The translations under genes were made by a program, and so were the position numbers. This document shows positions 38,063 to 62,779 of a stretch of 64,000 bases of DNA, piece after piece. The stretch's first letter is position 1, and the number at the start of each line of letters is the position of its first letter. This DNA is from Cercis canadensis. Its lineage: Eukaryota; Streptophyta; Magnoliopsida; Fabales; Fabaceae. The DNA is taken from assembly GCA_003255065.1 (NCBI GenBank), contig QAOA01001920.1, positions 140,212-204,211 of the forward strand, read 5' to 3'. The notes beneath the pieces were generated by a model that did no database searches, was not told the DNA's origin, and saw only the letters and a list, made by a program, of their open reading frames with translations.

Positions 38063-39965
38063 NCTTTTTATTTTTTTTTGCTAGAGTGTAGTTTTTTTTG
38101 TTTCTCTCTTGGTTACTAAAAAAAAAAAGACAAGCACACATATACTTTCATGTGTGCGTGTCATAATCCTTAAATTTTGTCAAACCTTAATTCCGTAAAA
38201 AAAATAATCCTTAGTCATCTTTAACTTTGGAATTAATATAATGATACGTAGTTATTATTTTTTAAATATTTGTATAATTTAATGCGTTGATGTATCTTAA
38301 AATATAAATCTCTTAAATTCTATCAATCTTCATTACGAGTCATCTTAAACTAAAAAATTTGTCAAACTATAAATAGTAATTAGTTTTCTAAATACGCTAT
38401 GTGTTAACTTTTTGTTGCCTTTTTTTTTTGTTGCTGTTCTAAACACACATATACTTTTTTTTTTGCTAGAGTGTAGTTTTGTTTTGTTTCTCTCTTGGTT
38501 ACAAAAAAAAAAAAAAACACAAGCACACATATACTTTCATGTGTACATGTCATAATCCTTAAATTTTGTCAAACCTTAATTCCCTGAATCATCCGTAAAA
38601 AAAAAAAAATACTTAGTCATATTTAACTTTGGAATTGATATAATGATACATAGTTATTGATTTTCTAAATATTCGTATACTTTAATGCGTTAAATAGTAA
38701 TTAGTTTTCTAAATACACGTGCACATGTCTTAATTTTTTGTTGCCTTTTTTTTTTTTTTTAATTTAAATTAGGCTGACCCATTTTGATAATGCTACCCTA
38801 AGTCTAACTAACAATTTACAAAACAATTCAGCCTTTCCCTACAACACTCGAGCAAGTCACCTTGAGATGATTAGCAACTTTCATTTAAAGATAAGTTAAT
38901 TAAGTTTAAACCAAACTGATTTAATTGGTTAATTATTTAATACCACCAACAAAATTGACAACTTCAATTATATGTTTTCCTTAGTTTACTCTGCACATAT
39001 ATGGATTTCAAACTTTAAATTATAGTCAGAATACTAAAAAAAAAAGCATGATACTCAAATAATAAATATTTGACATAGATATTTTTATTGTTAATAACCC
39101 TAAACCCCAAACAAAAAAAAACTCTAACTCTTAAATTTCAAATCTTAAATTCTAAACTCATAATCCAAATCCCTAAATCCTAAACCCTAAAATCAAAACT
39201 AAAAATCCAACCCTAAACCTCGCATCTTCAACCCCAAATCTCAAACCTTTAATCTTAAATCTAAATCTCAAACCCCAACTCTTAACCCTAAACCCAAATC
39301 CCTAAACTCGAATGTTGTTTTGACTCCCGAAACAATAGAATTTGGCTAAAATCATGCGACGTGCTGGGCAAAGCTCGCATTTTGCTTAGAAAGCCGTTTC
39401 CATTTGGAAAAGTGTACTCTTATCAAAAACAGAAATTGTTGACTTTTTTGGTCAACTTTGGGTGTTCCATTTATGCAATGAATTTTCACTTCTTTTACAC
39501 TACATCATGGCAAAAATGGAGCACAAATCGAGCATCGTATCACGTGATTTTAGCCAAATTTCATCGTTTCAGGAGTTAAAACGGTATTTGGGTTTAGGGA
39601 TTTGGGTTTAGGGTTATGAGTTAGGGTTTGGGATTTAGATTAAGGGTTTGAGATTTAGGGTTGAAGATGTGGGATTTAGGGTTGAATTTTTATTTTTGAT
39701 TTTAGGGTTTAGGGATTTGGATTATGGGTTTAGGATTTAGNTTCCCTGAGTCATCCGTCAAAAAAAAAAAATCCTTAGTCATCTTTAACTTTGGAATTGA
39801 TATAATAATACATAGTTATTGATTTTCTAAATATTCATATATTTTAATGCGTTAACGTATCTTAAAGTATAAAACTCTTAAATTTTATCAATCTTCATTA
39901 TGAGTCATCTTAAACTTAAAAATTTGTCAAACTATAAATAGTAATTAGTTTTCTAAATACGCGAG
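37600..39965. repeat. Nested segmental repeats (two families)
   Basis: Family one: 37600-37940 is copied at 38770-39094 (shared CAGCCTTTCCCT, ACCTTGAGATGATTAGCAAC and GGTTAATTATTTAATACC). Family two: sequence with TGTTAACTTTTTGTTGCC, poly-T, GCTAGAGTGTAG and CATAATCCTTAAATTTTGTC occurs at about 38015-38400 and 38398-38760, with part again after the N at 39742-39965. An N at 38063 lies within the poly-T. The alternation of the two families suggests successive local duplications or misassembly at poly-T tracts. Confidence 0.7.
39095..39740. mobile_element. Foldback element with telomere-like arms
   Basis: The left arm (39095-39308) is degenerate CCCTAAA-type repeat; the right arm (39584-39740) is degenerate TTTAGGG-type, so the arms are inverted copies. 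Inside them, 39317-39359 and 39541-39583 form a clean inverted repeat of about 43 bp (seven mismatches) that includes TTTGGCTAAAATCA. The core of about 180 bp has an unassigned ORF. The left arm starts directly after a segment (ATTGTTAAT) that continues differently in its paralogue at 37931, so this is an insertion. The right end stops at an N. Confidence 0.75.
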
Positions 39966-40598
39966 CACTTTCATTTGTGGACGTATCATAAAATAGATAA
40001 TTCTTAAATTTCAAAATTTATCAATACATGCTAATTGATTTTCTAAACATGCATATACTTTTGTGTGTGGACCAGTCATATATCAATCTTCGTGTAACTT
40101 TAGAGTCGATCGAGTATACATATAGTAATTACTTTTTCTAACTTTGGCAAATATAACACTAATGTTAGTATTTATTGCCAAGTCTAGTCTAAATTTGTCA
40201 AATATATCCATTAATATTTTTTTTATAAAATTATTATAATTTTCGTTAATATATTTAATGCCCCTTTCAACTTGGTCAGACAATCCTCCATGCGACTTCA
40301 AAGTTTAAACTTTAAACTTACAATCGTATTTGGCCATCCATTTCTCTGTCTTCCTTCTCCCTCCCTTTTCTCTCTCACTCTAGTCATATATTTTATCTAC
40401 CGAGTCCACAATCCAAAATCTGAAGACAACCACCCTTTTTATTTTCTCTCTCTAAAGCACCTTCCTTGTTCACACACTGTCTTTGTCCAAAAATTTTACT
40501 TTCATCTTCAATGTCACTCTCTGCAGCCCTGCATCTATGCTAGGGCTGCACCAATTTTGCGACCTTTATACACCGCGCTTCTCGATCACTCCCTCGAC

Positions 40599-52223
<11,625 letters not shown>

Positions 52224-52741
52224 CCATCTAGTCGTCTCTGTCAGTCCAGAATTGGTTTTTGACTTATGATTTGGGCAATTTTGGGGGCATAAGCACCTTT
52301 GTTGTTTGTATACCCTGTACATGTATGATTTTCCAAAGCTTCTATATCTTCATCTTGTCTTCTTGATGTATTCTGCTGATCTAATTTGATATTTTTGGTA
52401 TTGCAGAGATTTAGAAGCTCAAACTTGTTCAGGATGTGCTCTTTACTCATCTAGTTAAACAGGTCAACACTGGGGAATTTCAGTGTTCGGTTATGCTGTA
52501 TGAATTGAGGACTGTAAAGTACTTTAATTTGCATACCAGTGTTGGTTGCGCACATCGTTTCATGTACTGTTCCTACTGTAATTTACTCAATAGTAATGAT
52601 ATCACATCCCTTTTTGTTCAGGTCACTGTAATTTGTTTTTCTAAGTTTCAAGATGGAGTGAAGACTCTTCCGAGGCCGCTCTCCCTTTTTCCCCCTTCCC
52701 CGTGTCCCAAGACGTTTTAATCTTAATAATCACTTTACCAC

Positions 52742-52747
52742 AATAAA
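52742..52747 (+). terminator. Putative polyadenylation signal of IREH1
   Basis: AATAAA, 519 bp after the IREH1 stop codon, in T-rich surroundings. Plant signals are loose, so the true cleavage site may differ. Confidence 0.35.
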
Positions 52748-55302
52748 CCTGAAGTGATTAAAATGCCTGTTGATTTTATGAACTTGGTTATGTTATCCAG
52801 AGGAAATTTTTCTCTGGTACAAAACCCAACCCCCCACCCACATCACTTTTTTCCTTGATTGGGGAAGTGTTTGGTGGGCTGCCTGAACCTCTTAAATTTA
52901 GATGCAATTACTCTTTCCTTCATTTTTGCAGAGTGGATTATTGATGCTTCCGGTCATTGATTAAAATGACTTACAATTTGATTATGATGCTAATTGAATT
53001 TCAAAATAGTTTTCTGCCTGAAATTTTTTGAAATTATATAATTTGATACATTGTCAATCTATTACAGTTTATGTCCTTTAATAATTCTGAAATCTATTGT
53101 ATGTGATATTACAAAAGCTGCTTTAAATGTATCTATTTTGCTAATTCTGTAGAAGCCTATATTAGTATTTGATTTTACTGAGTTAATATTGGAGAATCAT
53201 TCTCAAATTCTAACATTTTTGGCCTGTTCTGGTATTTAGTTAAATGTAGATTTCCACCAAATTCTTACCACTGATTTTGCCACATGGATTTGTACACTCG
53301 TGAAAAGAGAGAGATTACCTTTGGTCTATATTTGTACACTCGTGAAAATTTCATGTGGCTTTTGCAAATTTTTCTTGGTATTACATAGATTATGACTCAT
53401 TTGTTAAGTTTGCAGTCCATATCGTTTGGAAACTGAAATTCATGATAAAATTCAGCAACTCGGGATTTTGATAAAAATTAAAGGACATTTGCCTATGCAA
53501 TTGCAATCCTTTTTTGGAAACAAATTACTGCATTTGATTGCCTATGCACTTGCCTATGATGTATTGGAAGATGAGAAACAACTCTGCATACTTAAGATTT
53601 GTTTATTATATAGCATGAGTCAAAATTAAAATTTTTTCATCCTTTTCATATTCCATCTTTTTTAGTAAACAAACCCTTAATTTAAAAAGAAATTAATCAC
53701 AAGTAAATTCAGAAGAATACTTCAACTGCAAACAATAAGAAAACACACATATAAAGGGATAAACAAAGTGTGCATATCAAATAATAAACACATCAACCAC
53801 AAGACAAATACCTTCTATTAAACTAGTAGCATATATGTTGCTAAATAACAAAAAAAAAAAAGTTTTAATTTTCATCTTATAATAAAACGTCAAAGAATGC
53901 ACTTAAGTGCAAGTTGGTCAAAGGTCTTTGTCTTTATCCACAGCACCTCTACTGTAAAAACTAATTATGAAGGCAAAGTCATTTTCAGTGTTACAATATC
54001 AATTTGTTATAGCAACTGTAGTGAAAAATATGCTTCAAGCAAAGAATAATCCATACTGTTCGTCAGAGAGGAGGCCATAAGCTTTCAATTTTTGTTTTTA
54101 TATGATCCTCCACAAAATTTGTTTGTGTCCCACTAAAACGGTCACTAATTTTGAAAGAAGATGAAGAATGAGACAGCAAAGTAATAGCCAGGAGACAAAC
54201 CCATCCCATTTTGTAATTTGGTGGCAAGCCCACTTTGTTTCTCTCCTATCACTTTCTTCTTCATTTGTTTTGAATTTAGCCCTCAAAAAATTTTACAAAA
54301 AGATGATGCCAATGGAAAAAAAAAAAGGGCGTGAAGAGATGTAGGACCAGAGTATCAAAATGCTCACTTTAAGCTGCCACTCCACTATGATGAAATATGA
54401 ATATATACACCATTTTGGTCCACCATAAAGTTCCCATTATTATTACCTCCACAATGCATCTCACATACTTTATTTAAGAACTCAATCCTCTGTTGTACTT
54501 GTCTGAGAACAATTCTTGTAGAGTGCCTGTTAATTTACCACCATGTCTACATATTTGAAATTTTTATAGTCTACATTAGGAAAGCATAAGAAAGGAATTG
54601 CTTAACTTACGCTTAGCCATTCTATTAAAGTAATTTGGCACAGTGGGATCGGATTCGGACCCATATAGCTGACTTTTGAAGTTGTACAATAAAAAAGTCT
54701 GCCAACCACTCTTTAACCCTCATTACATTAGGTAACTTAAAAAGCTTTGCTTGCTATAATAAGCGTTTGTCATTTGGTATTTATGACAAATTTTATAAGC
54801 TCATGCTTAAAGATTTTTTAAATCTTTACTTAAAATGTAGGTTTCACTAAAATAAAAGATTTGAACGCTATATACCCAAAACAAAATACGTAGCTTAGCA
54901 ACTACCATAAAAGACTACAAATAGAATATATACAATTAAAAAATAAAATTAAAACTGTTAAAGTATTATTAAGCTATTTTAAATTTGTGTGAGATATTAA
55001 TTCAAAATTCAAGAACACTTGTTATGTAATAATTTGTGGACAATTAATTTTTCTATAAAGAACTATTATCTTTTGTTTTTTGCAGAAGTACTCTAAAATC
55101 TGGATCAAAGACTTGGTTAATACAAATTTGCATCTTATTTCTACCATTACTTTATTTTTAAAACTTATTCTATGAATATAATAATTTTTATTTTTATTTT
55201 TATGATTTTTCTGTTTTGATAAGTAAAGAGTTAAGTGATGCAATTGTATAAATTGCATCATTATAAAGGTGACACCTTTTGTTGAATGGGGATGACACAA
55301 TT

Positions 55303-55914
55303 CCAAATAGCAGTGTTTTAAAAACTAGACCGGACCAGGCGGTTCGATCGGTTCAACTGGTGCCCAGTCTGAATTTTAGTTCGGTTATGAGGGTTAAACA
55401 ACTAGAGTAGTTAAACCGGTGAAAACCAGAGTGAACCGATCTGATTTTACATAACGGGACGGTTCATTGAATTTTTATTTTTTTTTTCACAATTGCATCA
55501 TTTTGAAGAAAATCTAAAAACATTCCAACAAGGATTTGAATCCCTTCCTAAAGAAGGAAAATAAAAGACTTGAACTATCAAATCAATATTTCTTTTGTGA
55601 ATAAATTTATATTATAATTTATTTATTCACATTTAGATTATATAATGAATAAATATTAGCTGTAAGAATATTTAAACTCTCATTTCAAAGAAGAGAAAAA
55701 ATATTTACTACTAGACCAACTTTAATTTTATTAATAAATTTGTATAAAAATATATTTATTATAATTTAGAATATACAATAACTATATTAAATATTATATT
55801 TATGATATCATCGATACAATCGTTTAATCTAACCAGTTAAACCAGTTTAACAAATGTTCATCCTCTAAAATGACTCGCTTACCAATCAAAATTTTAAAAC
55901 ATTACCAAATAGCA
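55303..55914. mobile_element. 592-bp MITE with 10-bp target duplication
   Basis: CCAAATAGCA flanks the element on both sides (55303-55312 and 55905-55914). The element, 55313-55904, has TGTTTTAAAA near its left end and TTTTAAAACA near its right end. Its left part has the GGACCAGGCGGTTCGATCGG-type phrase seen in a widespread plant repeat, mirrored by AACCAGTTAAACCAGTTTAA near the right end. A 9-10-bp duplication favours a Mutator-type origin; hAT (8 bp) is possible. No ORF. Confidence 0.7.
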
Positions 55915-56638
55915 TCACCTAAAGTCAGAAGGCAAATAACGTCACCTTGGTGTTGACACAATTGTATTGAGTCACCCACTTCTGATATGCTTCTCTCTCT
56001 TACCCTTCGGGAGAACAGAATAATAATAAAATAATAAAACTACGATATCCGTAAAATTTGTTTTTAAAAGTGGAATAATGATAAAAATAAGATATAAAAA
56101 TACATTTTTCAAGTCTTCGATCGCTGAAATCTTTAATCCCCCTAATGATGAATTAATTAAAAGTTGGCTCTGGGTAGAAATCATACATCTTTACCAAGGT
56201 GGGGTTCATGTCCACAACAAACCTTTTTGGCAACAAATAAAGAGATGATGCTACATGGCATCGACTAGGACATCACAACAAACCAATGACAGCAGCTATA
56301 ACATCTCAATTTCAACAGACAAAAAAGTTTCACCAAAAGCAAAAGGCAAAAGCGAATGTTAAAGCAAGAGTAATAATTACATCAACCAGAATCCACCAAC
56401 AATAACTAATGGAACAGATATCCACCCCCAAAGTATTAATTGGGAAGAAGAATAAAAAAAGGGAGGGAAACGGAGATAGGAGGTAAAAAAAAAAATTGAA
56501 AGTTGGGGGGCGCTTAAGAAATTAGAGGCCCAAGTAAAAAAAAAAAAAAATACAACATAAACACATGATTTAGCATGCAAAATATGGCCTTTAATAAAGC
56601 AAAGATGACCCTTTTACAGTCCCTCAAGAAGGTTGAGC

Positions 56639-59246
56639 TCATCGTGAAGAAACATCATCTATATCATGGATCATATCAGGCTGTTGGATTTGGTCTTGAT
56701 CCTCTTTGACGTTAGAACGACGTAACTCTTCAATGCGCCTTGTGACTTCAGGCATTGAAGGGCGCTTATCAGGATATGGGGCTGCACAATCTACTGCAAG
56801 TTGCAACAGCTGAACCATTTCCTCCTCAACATTCTGGTACCTAAGGAGCTCAAGGTCAAAAACTTCAGATGTCCACTCTTCTCTTACAACGGATTGCACC
56901 CATCTGGGAAGGTCTACTCCTTCCTCATTTAAGAGAGCATGAGTAGGAGCCTTTCCAGTGAGAAGTTCCAAGAGCAACACTCCAAAGCTGTACACATCTG
57001 CCTTTTGTGACACTTTGCGAGGGTCAGTTACCTCGGGTGCACGGTACCCAGCGACCCGATTGGGAGTTGAGGAGGGACCAACAAGGTGTGCAAGACCAAA
57101 ATCAGACACTCTGGCATCACAGGATTTGGTTAGGAGGATGTTAGATGATTTTATGTTTCCATGAGAAACATTAGGGCCTTGTGAATGTAGGTACTCGATG
57201 CCACGAGCAGCTCCAAGTGCAATGCCTGATCTAATTTCCCAATTCAGTGGCGTTCTGCCTGCCCCTTTGTTTCCTGTTGTGAAAAATGTGAAAACATTAT
57301 ACTGTTATTGTTGGAGCTGTGCAGGATTCCATTTCAATTTCATGAAGCTATGATTCAACATAGTTTACATGAAAATTGAAAAATCTAAATGACTATATGA
57401 TGTAATGCAATAGAAAGAGCAAAATTCAAAGAAAAATGAAAAGGAATTGAACTGCTATGAACCCCAATGGTAAGGGTAACATAAGCAAATGCAACCCATT
57501 ATTGAAAGCATAAGCCTGATAATAACCGGATGCAGACCACATGACCTTAAGGATATGATGTTGAATTACATGGAGTTGTCCTATTTCACAAACCCATATG
57601 GATCTAGGAGCAAGGAATTGAAGTGAATTGTAAATGTGAAGCATAAGAGACAATAAAGGATGCCACTCCCTCATGCTCCCTTTTTCTTTTGTAAGATGCA
57701 GTGTAATCAACAATCAGTGATCACTGACCAACAACAATTATGCAATCCCTGGAAAAGGTAAAAATAAACACTAAAAGAACGAAAACTGTAGTAATCATTC
57801 TCAAAGAATTGATGTATTTGAAATCATTGAAGAAAATCTGAAATCATAAGCACAAATCTTAAAAGACAGAACCAGAAAGAGGTAAAAAGAAAGCAGAAGA
57901 TATCCAAAATGCTCACCATGCAAAAGTGCAGATAAGCTTCCCATGGGCATGTAATCATAGACAAGAAGCTTTTCATCCCTGCTAAAATAGAAAGCCCTGA
58001 GAGGGACCAAATTCTCATGATCCATTGCTCCCACAGATTCAATTTTCTCCTTGAATTCCCCCTCAGTAATCGTCACATCCTTCAACCTTTTCACAGCCAC
58101 CACAGGCCCAATCTCCAAAACAGCCTTATAGGCTGTGCCAAAAGTCCCTTTACCTAAAACCTCAGCCGAAGCTCTAAGCAAATCCTCGAGATCAAAAACC
58201 CTTGGTGAATTACCAAAGAATAACAACTTCTTAGCTCCATTACTGTTAGCTTCTGCTTTGCCATTCCCTGTCATTGCTGCTGCCGCTGCCGCAACCACTG
58301 AATACCCATTACTGTGACCACCATTATCCACATCGGACACAGGTTTCTCACCCGGAATTTCAACTTCTGGTTGCTTCACAGTTGCAATGTCAACTGAGCT
58401 TGTCTTCTTGCTGCTCTTCTTTCTGCACAGAAGGATCAAAACAAATAGAATGAACAAAAGACACACCGCAGATCCAACAACGATCCCGGCAATGGCACCA
58501 CCAGACAATTTCTTCTTCTTCTTGTTCCCCTCATTGGTTTCAATCCCACCCGCTGCAGAAGTTCCATTATCTCCTGGACAAAGCTCAAGGGGCTTCCCAC
58601 ATAGCGAATTGCCCAGGAATGAGTCTTGAGAAAAAGTCTGCAACTTTTCTGGCACTGACCCATTTAGCAAATTGTTCGAAACATTGAACTGCTCAAGCTT
58701 TAACACGTCCAATTTAGGGATGGAACCTGAAAGCTTGTTATTTTCCAGGAAAAGAGTCTTCAACCTTACCAATTTGTCGAAACCCGGTGGAATCTCACCG
58801 GAAAAATTGTTGGACGCCAAATTAAGCCGAACCAAATCGGGTAGACTAAACAAAAGGTCTGGAATTTCCCCAGAAAACAAATTTTGCTGCAAGTAAAGGT
58901 TGCGAAGATTGACGCAAGAAGCGAGATCTGAAGGCAACCCACCAGTTAAGGCATTAACACGAAGGCTAAGAGTGCGCAGGTGAGTCAAGTTGCCGAAAAT
59001 GCCAGTGGGTAATTGGCCTGAAAGCGCTACACCAGGAAGATGAAGCTCAATAACATGGTCCTGCTCGCATTGGACACCAGCCCACTTGCAGGGACTCTGC
59101 TCTGTGACGTTCCAGAACAGGGTTCGGCCACCCACCGCCGAACGGAGAGCCAAGAGAGCGGCTCGCTCGGAATCCAGATCTGGTTTCACTAGAGGAAGCA
59201 GAATGAGCAAGAGGGGAAGCAAAATGGGGAGTTTTGGAAGCTGCAT
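56639..59246 (-). CDS. RLK902: LRR receptor-like kinase, RLK902/RKL1 type (atypical kinase)
   Basis: Two exons (57917-59246 and 56639-57273) encode 654 residues. A signal peptide (about 1-22) is followed by an LRR N-terminal cap (CKWAGVQC), about five leucine-rich repeats ([52 protein letters not shown]), a NSLCGKPL cap, and a membrane helix at about 252-275. The cytoplasmic kinase domain has [12 protein letters not shown] and the VAVKRLKD lysine, but the catalytic HRD is HGN (HGNIKSSN), while DFG (SDFGLAH) remains. Loss of the catalytic Asp marks it as a probable pseudokinase, as in this family. The intron at HG|NKGAG is the conserved position. Arabidopsis RLK902/RKL1 act in immunity signalling. 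I cannot separate the two paralogues by eye. Confidence 0.92.
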
Positions 59247-59431
59247 TGCTCTGTTGGTTTTGCTCTTTCACAACACTGTTTTAGTGTTTGAGAAAATGGT
59301 GTGGTGGTGGTTTATGCTTCTATTTTATGGCATTGCTTGGCTCTAAGGTTCGGAGAAGGAGATAGAGGGTGACCAAGACAAAGTTGGGCAAGCTGCATTT
59401 TATTTATTTTTATTTTCTGGGTCACAATTAC

Positions 59432-59455
<24 letters not shown>
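59432..59455. repeat. (GA)n microsatellite upstream of the receptor kinase
   Basis: Twelve GA units, read as (TC)n on the gene strand, about 190 bp before the start codon; probably in the 5' UTR or core promoter. Confidence 0.85.
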
Positions 59456-59462
<7 letters not shown>

Positions 59463-62400
59463 CGAACTTGAAGGTCCAGGCTGTGTGTGCTTATGAAGAC
59501 GCCTTACCGAAAAGAAACCCTAGTTGTATACAGTAAAGTGGTAGTCAACTGGTCTATTTTTTTCATTGCTTTTGTCTTTTGCTTTTTATTTTTATTCTTT
59601 CTTTTTTAACTGGATAATCCTCTTTTCTACCACCTTTTTTTTTTGTTTGATGTTAGTTCTGGTTATTCAGTTTTTTTGTTTTTTAATATATTTTTTTTTC
59701 AGTTTATTAACGTATGGTTATGTGCTATTTTACAGCCTAAGCCATTTCCCTTCCACAAGGGTGTGTGCTTAGTTGGAGGAAAATATCATTGTTACTCTTT
59801 AATATTTGGTAGCATAGAGTATAGATAGAAAATAAAAATAGATCGTTTTCATTTTTTTTTTATTTTCCACCATCCAACTAAGTATTTATTTATTTTTTTG
59901 CATTAGTTAAAACTTGAGACTTAGAGCTCGAAAGAGATATATAGTTATATATGATTCACTCTATTTATATTTTCTCATTCTTAGTTTCAATTTTTTTTGG
60001 GATTTTCTTCCTTTAATTAAAGATTATATTAGTTTAAAAAAGTAGTAGTTAGTAGGATACAATTTGTGCCACCTTTTTGATATTTAATTGAAGAAATAAT
60101 GATTACACATTACTATTTTTCACATTTTGTTTTGTTATATAATTTATATTGCCAAATTGACAGTATCTTAATTAAAAAAACAAAAAAGAGTAAATAAATT
60201 TGATAGCACTAGTTTATTTAATTTTCTCATTAAAGGACAAGCACCAGTTCATTTAGAAAAAGCAATGATGTCATACCAACAGGCAGCAACATTGCATCGT
60301 ATACCACCATATCATCTTCTGGAGATATTATAGGATTCTCAGGTCAAGTGCATTTTTCATATATAAATACTATAAGTTTAAAGAGCCATAAATTAGTCAT
60401 AAGAAAATTCAATTAATCGTATACAGTGGGAAAGGTTGAAGTATATTTTCTATTTTTTACCACAATTTTTGAATAGAGTTAGACTTACTAAATTTAGAAC
60501 GAGTCATTTTTATTTTAAGAGTCTCGCTGTAAAAACATTTATAGTTATAATTTTGTATGGAGAGTACTTTGGGACTTTTATTTTGTCAATGAGAAATATT
60601 AAACACAATATTCTCTTATTGTGATGAGAGCCTTATGATCAAGTTATCTATAATCCAATTAACAAAAGTTAAAATATATGTTATTAACATTTTCAGTCTT
60701 ATATTAAAATTTTTATAATAATTAAAGGATCTTTATATATTCAGCTGTTATAGACTATTCTGATCGACGATTGGTAAAAAAAAAATTGTTTATATCAATA
60801 ATCTATAAATTTTATGACAACTCCTTCAGTCTTATATGTTATTTAAATGTAAGAGTTGTTAATTAATGCCAACAGCGACTCATTGTCCCATTTTGGCAAG
60901 AGATTTTGCATTTTCTTAAGACTCATATAAACAAATAAAGTAATCTTACACGTATTGTTTTCTTGCAGAAAAGGAAGAAAGGGTTCATACGTGATCAATA
61001 TGCTCCATTTAAATATATTGTCCAACTATTAGAAGGTTTTTTTTTTAGGTGATCTATTAGAAAACTTTTGAATGTTCATCAATAAAGATTGAGATAATCT
61101 TTTAAATCTGGATTTTCCACTATTGTGGTCTGCCGCTTGGCTGTTATATAAAATGGTTTTTGAATTTGAAGTATTTAGATGAAGTTACCGTCTGCTCCAT
61201 TTATTATAATTTTTGGAAAGTAAGACAGTAAGTGACTTTGTTTACAAATTTTTAAGCTAAAAGTAACCTTTTAACATGATGATATTTCTCTAATAAAAAA
61301 AAAATGATGATATCTCTATTCTCTTCTTAGAAAATAATTAATTAATCAAATAAGTTTCATGCATGAAGAATTTGGTGAAAAGGGGAAAGAGCATAATATT
61401 GGGACTTATATTAGACGTAGGAAACTTTTCCAACTTACAAAACAGCAAATTCAAAAATGTGAACGAGGTCCAATGAATAACATATTTATCCAAATTTTCA
61501 TATCAATGACTTTTGTTAATGTGAATTAGTTCAATTGCTCAAATGGTTTCGGTTTAGAGTTTTGAACCTTCCAAATGCTAAGTTTAAACTCTCTTAAGAT
61601 TAATAATCTCGTTTGGTGGGCATTTAGAGATCCTCTGACATTTAAAGACTAGTTGAGTAAATTTCTCTAAAGACTAATAGTGCCTTGGAGTTAATTATTT
61701 GGATGGGCATATGTCTACTCCTTCGTGAATCTCCAAATTGACCCATTCTACTAAAAAAAAAATATCAATCACTTTTCTCCTTTATTGTTGAAATAGACTC
61801 ATTTTCTTTTGAAATACAGGCAAAGATGATCAGCAATTGAGTATATTGAGGTGTTGACAATTATCAGCTTAACTCATGCCTCCAGATAAGGGAAGAAAAG
61901 GCCCACGCCTTGTGGGATTTCTTTTATTTTCTTCTTGCTATTTTATTTTTCCTTCTGAATAACATAGTTGTACATTTTTTTTCCCAAACATAACAAAACT
62001 TGTAGTTAGAGATATAGAGAAATAAAGATTAAAATACATTTTTGTAAATTATCATTTGAAAGGATTTGATTTTATGAAGAGAAGTGATATTTTTATAAAC
62101 TTTTTATGTACATAACCGTATATAAAATATAAGAGGTTTCTTAAATACTTTGTAGTATGTCATATTATATGAAAATAGTTAATGTGTAAATGACATGTGT
62201 ATAAATTAACTGTTTTTAAATTTGTTTAAAAAAAATAAGATAAATTATATTTATATATAATAAAATATAAAAATTACTTATACTTGTCACGTCAGTAAAG
62301 TATGACATACTCATATAGTATCATAGAATCTCCGAAAATTTATATATGAAAATTTTAATTTGAATATTAATAACTTGTGGGTATGATAACACTATTTTTA

Positions 62401-62779
62401 GTTATAGAAAATTAGGAATCACTAATCAAAAGATTTGATGTCAAGAGAGCATTGTGCTCAAATATAACTAAAATAAATTAAATTTGATGAAAAATTGAAG
62501 TGAGATAATTTGAATTAAAATTTTGTTAATTGTAGAATTTGTGAAATGTTTATTATTTTTATGAAAGAAGGAAGATGAATTTCCTAGTCACCGAAAGTTG
62601 GATGAAGTTCAGCGTGTTTGACATGTAGGTATAATTTCTTGGGTTATTGTGCATTTTAAAAACTTAATTCTATAAATACTATATTTTTTAAACAATTTTC
62701 ACATTTATTATAGTTTTTATTTTTTTAATATTATGTCATTTTGCAAAAAAGTGGAAGGGAGAGAAGCTGAAACTACCAA

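Larger units (their letters stand above)
29438..40598. other. Gene-poor, repeat-rich block between TIFY6B and IREH1
   Basis: Starts with the TIFY6B promoter (to about 30200) and ends with the IREH1 promoter. Between them I see only repeats, transposon remnants and gene fragments, listed separately. ORFs in 30200-30700 are non-conserved in look. 32050-33290 is AT-rich with nothing recognised; 33290-33500 is more GC-balanced with no assignable ORF. Single Ns are at 32016, 38063 and 39741. Confidence 0.6.
52224..56638. other. Intergenic between IREH1 and the receptor kinase (convergent)
   Basis: Begins with the IREH1 3' UTR and ends with the receptor-kinase 3' flank. ORFs at 53426-53629 and 54098-54286 show no known domain. 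The phrase ATTTGTACACTCGTGAAAA occurs twice at about 53290 and 53332. One transposon (55313-55904) is recognised; the rest is AT-rich. Confidence 0.5.

Noticed and set aside
39095..39310. True internal telomere or telomere-healing site
   Set aside because: The repeats are degenerate and mirrored by an opposite-strand array around a core, which fits an inverted-repeat element better than a captured telomere.
53426..53629. 67-codon plus-strand ORF in the IREH1 3' flank
   Set aside because: No recognised motif, and surrounding DNA is repetitive and AT-rich.
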